This document shows, one piece after another, positions 7,080-8,129 of a stretch of 8,129 nucleotides of DNA. How positions within the stretch are numbered: position 1 is the stretch's first letter; each line of letters begins with the position of its first letter. The translations under genes were made by a program, and so were the position numbers. Where the stretch lies: contig JAUVKG010000113.1 in the NCBI GenBank assembly GCA_030596365.1, forward strand, positions 1 to 8,129, in the 5' to 3' direction. Origin of the DNA: Chlamydiota bacterium. GTDB lineage: Bacteria > Auribacterota > UBA3054 > B51-G9. The notes below the pieces were generated by a model. The model did no database searches, had not been told where the DNA came from, and saw nothing but the letters and a program-made list of their open reading frames with translations.

Positions 7080-7097
7080 CCGCACTGGGAAGTGCGG
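7080..7097. terminator. Perfect 7-bp hairpin after the LamG-like gene
   Basis: CCGCACT and AGTGCGG form a GC-rich stem around a 4-base loop, 50 bases beyond the stop of the minus-strand gene at 7148. Position fits a terminator for that gene. The sequence after it on the minus strand is AAAGATAAAATA with no U-run, so it is not a classical intrinsic terminator; an RNA-stabilising or dispersed repeat hairpin is equally possible. Confidence 0.4.
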
Positions 7098-7147
7098 CTT
7101 ACTCCATCATTCTATTTCCGTTTTCAAATGTTAATAAACGTTCTTTT

Positions 7148-7960
7148 TTATTTTCTGCGAAATGCAAGTAATGCAAGAACAATTCCACCAAAAATCATTC
7201 CGGGTTCAGGAATAGTTCCAAGAAACTGTTCAGGAATAAGAGCGCTATTGCTAATTCTTACTTCATCAATAATTCCATTAACACCATCACGTGTGTCACC
7301 GTGGTTCATTCCGCGACCGACAACCCATGGAGCATAAGTAGAAACCATTCCGCCGCTAATAGTTGCGGAATCTTCTTCTGTATAAACTTCTTCACTTTCT
7401 TTGGCGACATAAAGTTTGATATTAGTTCCACCTTGACAAACATAAGCGAGTTTATACCATTCATCGACATTATAAGTATAAGAGGCGCTCAACACCACAA
7501 AATTTTTAGCGCCGTCAAACATATAAACACCGATACTATTATCCGCTCCAAATATTATCTGAAAAGGAGACATTTCACTACCGGAGTTAGGAAAATCAGG
7601 TTCACCGTCTTTACAAAGTACAGCATTCCAGATGCTGTCATCTAAAATTCTTGCCATTAGTTCAATAGTAAAGTCGTTAGTAAAAGCATAAGAATCAAGA
7701 GAGTTCCCGCCTGTTTCTCTACCGAATGTACCTATATTTTGCATATCATGAGTAAATAACCTTGCCATTGTATCCGGCTCGTCTGTTTGCGGTATAGTTG
7801 AGAATGGTACTTTGTTTGTAGCTGTTGAAAGAACAGGACTAATAAAAGTTGACATGTGATTCTCATTGCCTGAAGAATCTACATAGTAATCATCATTATT
7901 CCCCACATGAACACCATTTGTTATTTTGTTTTGCTTGGACATTATATCATAATAAAGCAT
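7148..7960 (-). CDS. LamG-like (concanavalin A-fold) PEP-CTERM protein, probably 5'-damaged
   Basis: The 270-residue product matches the LamG/laminin-G-like fold by pattern: YYVDSSGNENH (25-35), DFTIELMARI (96-105), DEWYKLAYVCQGG (166-178), IKLYV (181-185), and the closing WVVGRG with GIIDEVRISNSAL (212-241). The end is a textbook PEP-CTERM signal: IPEPG (250-254), a hydrophobic helix (255-266) and RRK. Such proteins are normally exported and anchored or processed by an exosortase, and the LamG fold usually binds carbohydrate or protein. A protein of this class needs an N-terminal signal peptide, but this one opens straight into the domain (MLYYDIM), has no Shine-Dalgarno, and has a stop three codons upstream (7967-7969). 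A lost or frameshifted 5' end is therefore likely. It lies 164 bases from the next minus-strand gene, so co-transcription is uncertain. Confidence 0.75.
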   Translation of the reverse strand: MLYYDIMSKQNKITNGVHVGNNDDYYVDSSGNENHMSTFISPVLSTATNKVPFSTIPQTDEPDTMARLFTHDMQNIGTFGRETGGNSLDSYAFTNDFTIELMARILDDSIWNAVLCKDGEPDFPNSGSEMSPFQIIFGADNSIGVYMFDGAKNFVVLSASYTYNVDEWYKLAYVCQGGTNIKLYVAKESEEVYTEEDSATISGGMVSTYAPWVVGRGMNHGDTRDGVNGIIDEVRISNSALIPEQFLGTIPEPGMIFGGIVLALLAFRRK

Positions 7961-8129
7961 TAATTTCTATACCGATTTTTTGATTAAAAATAATGTTTGA
8001 AAAAAATGTCTTCATTGTCAACTTTTGAATTTTTTGATACAATCTGAATATATTTTTCATGTTGTGTGATTTCACAATAGCAATCATTTTGGATAAATGG
8101 GAAGGAAAATACAGGAATATTGTAACAAG

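Noticed and set aside
7092..7645. Plus-strand open frames opposite the LamG-like gene
   Set aside because: The minus strand has a coherent LamG fold and PEP-CTERM tail; the opposite frames show no domain and are shadows.

Overview
The window looks like part of an AT-rich chromosome from a surface-living polysaccharide degrader of the Planctomycetes-Verrucomicrobia-Lentisphaerae group; Kiritimatiellota or Lentisphaerota is my best guess. Grounds: two proteins end in a PEP-CTERM sorting tail (P-E-P, hydrophobic helix, basic end), one is a large duplicated DUF4038 (apiosidase-like) protein, most secreted proteins are not recognisable beyond a fold, and intergenic gaps carry short dispersed repeats. 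This assignment is inference from gene content only.

Layout. 1-3477 (+): the 3' part of a very large secreted protein that begins before the window. It has two DUF4038 plus collagen-binding-like modules separated by three Ig-like repeats, and a PEP-CTERM tail. 3478-3633: a gap with a 26-bp repeat. 3634-4446 (+): a cytoplasmic creatininase-family metal hydrolase. 4447-about 4690: a decayed, internally deleted IS4-type transposase remnant on the minus strand, followed by a short motif that may be an element end. 4709-5881 (+): a secreted TIM-barrel, glycoside-hydrolase-like protein that is clearly richer in G+C than its surroundings. 5882-5975: a GC-rich, repeat-like intergenic segment. 5991-6983 (-): an unrecognised secreted basic protein. 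6984-7147: a gap with a second, inverted copy of the 26-bp repeat and a perfect hairpin. 7148-7960 (-): a LamG-like PEP-CTERM protein with no signal peptide, so its 5' end is probably damaged. 7961-8129: no clear gene, only an unassigned open frame and weak promoter-like signals.

How the parts may work together. The two PEP-CTERM proteins are expected to be exported and handled by an exosortase encoded elsewhere. The DUF4038 protein and the TIM-barrel protein suggest carbohydrate work at or outside the cell envelope. The creatininase-family enzyme has no signal peptide and may act on an internal substrate, but nothing here fixes what that is. Spacing, repeats and strand changes argue against one operon.

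The most distinctive signals are (a) the duplicated DUF4038 protein, whose two copies have lost different putative catalytic residues, (b) the 26-bp repeat placed in the same orientation upstream of two unrelated genes, and (c) the GC-rich hydrolase gene bordered by a transposase relic and repeat-like DNA. I do not see a complete new defence, mobile or regulatory system.
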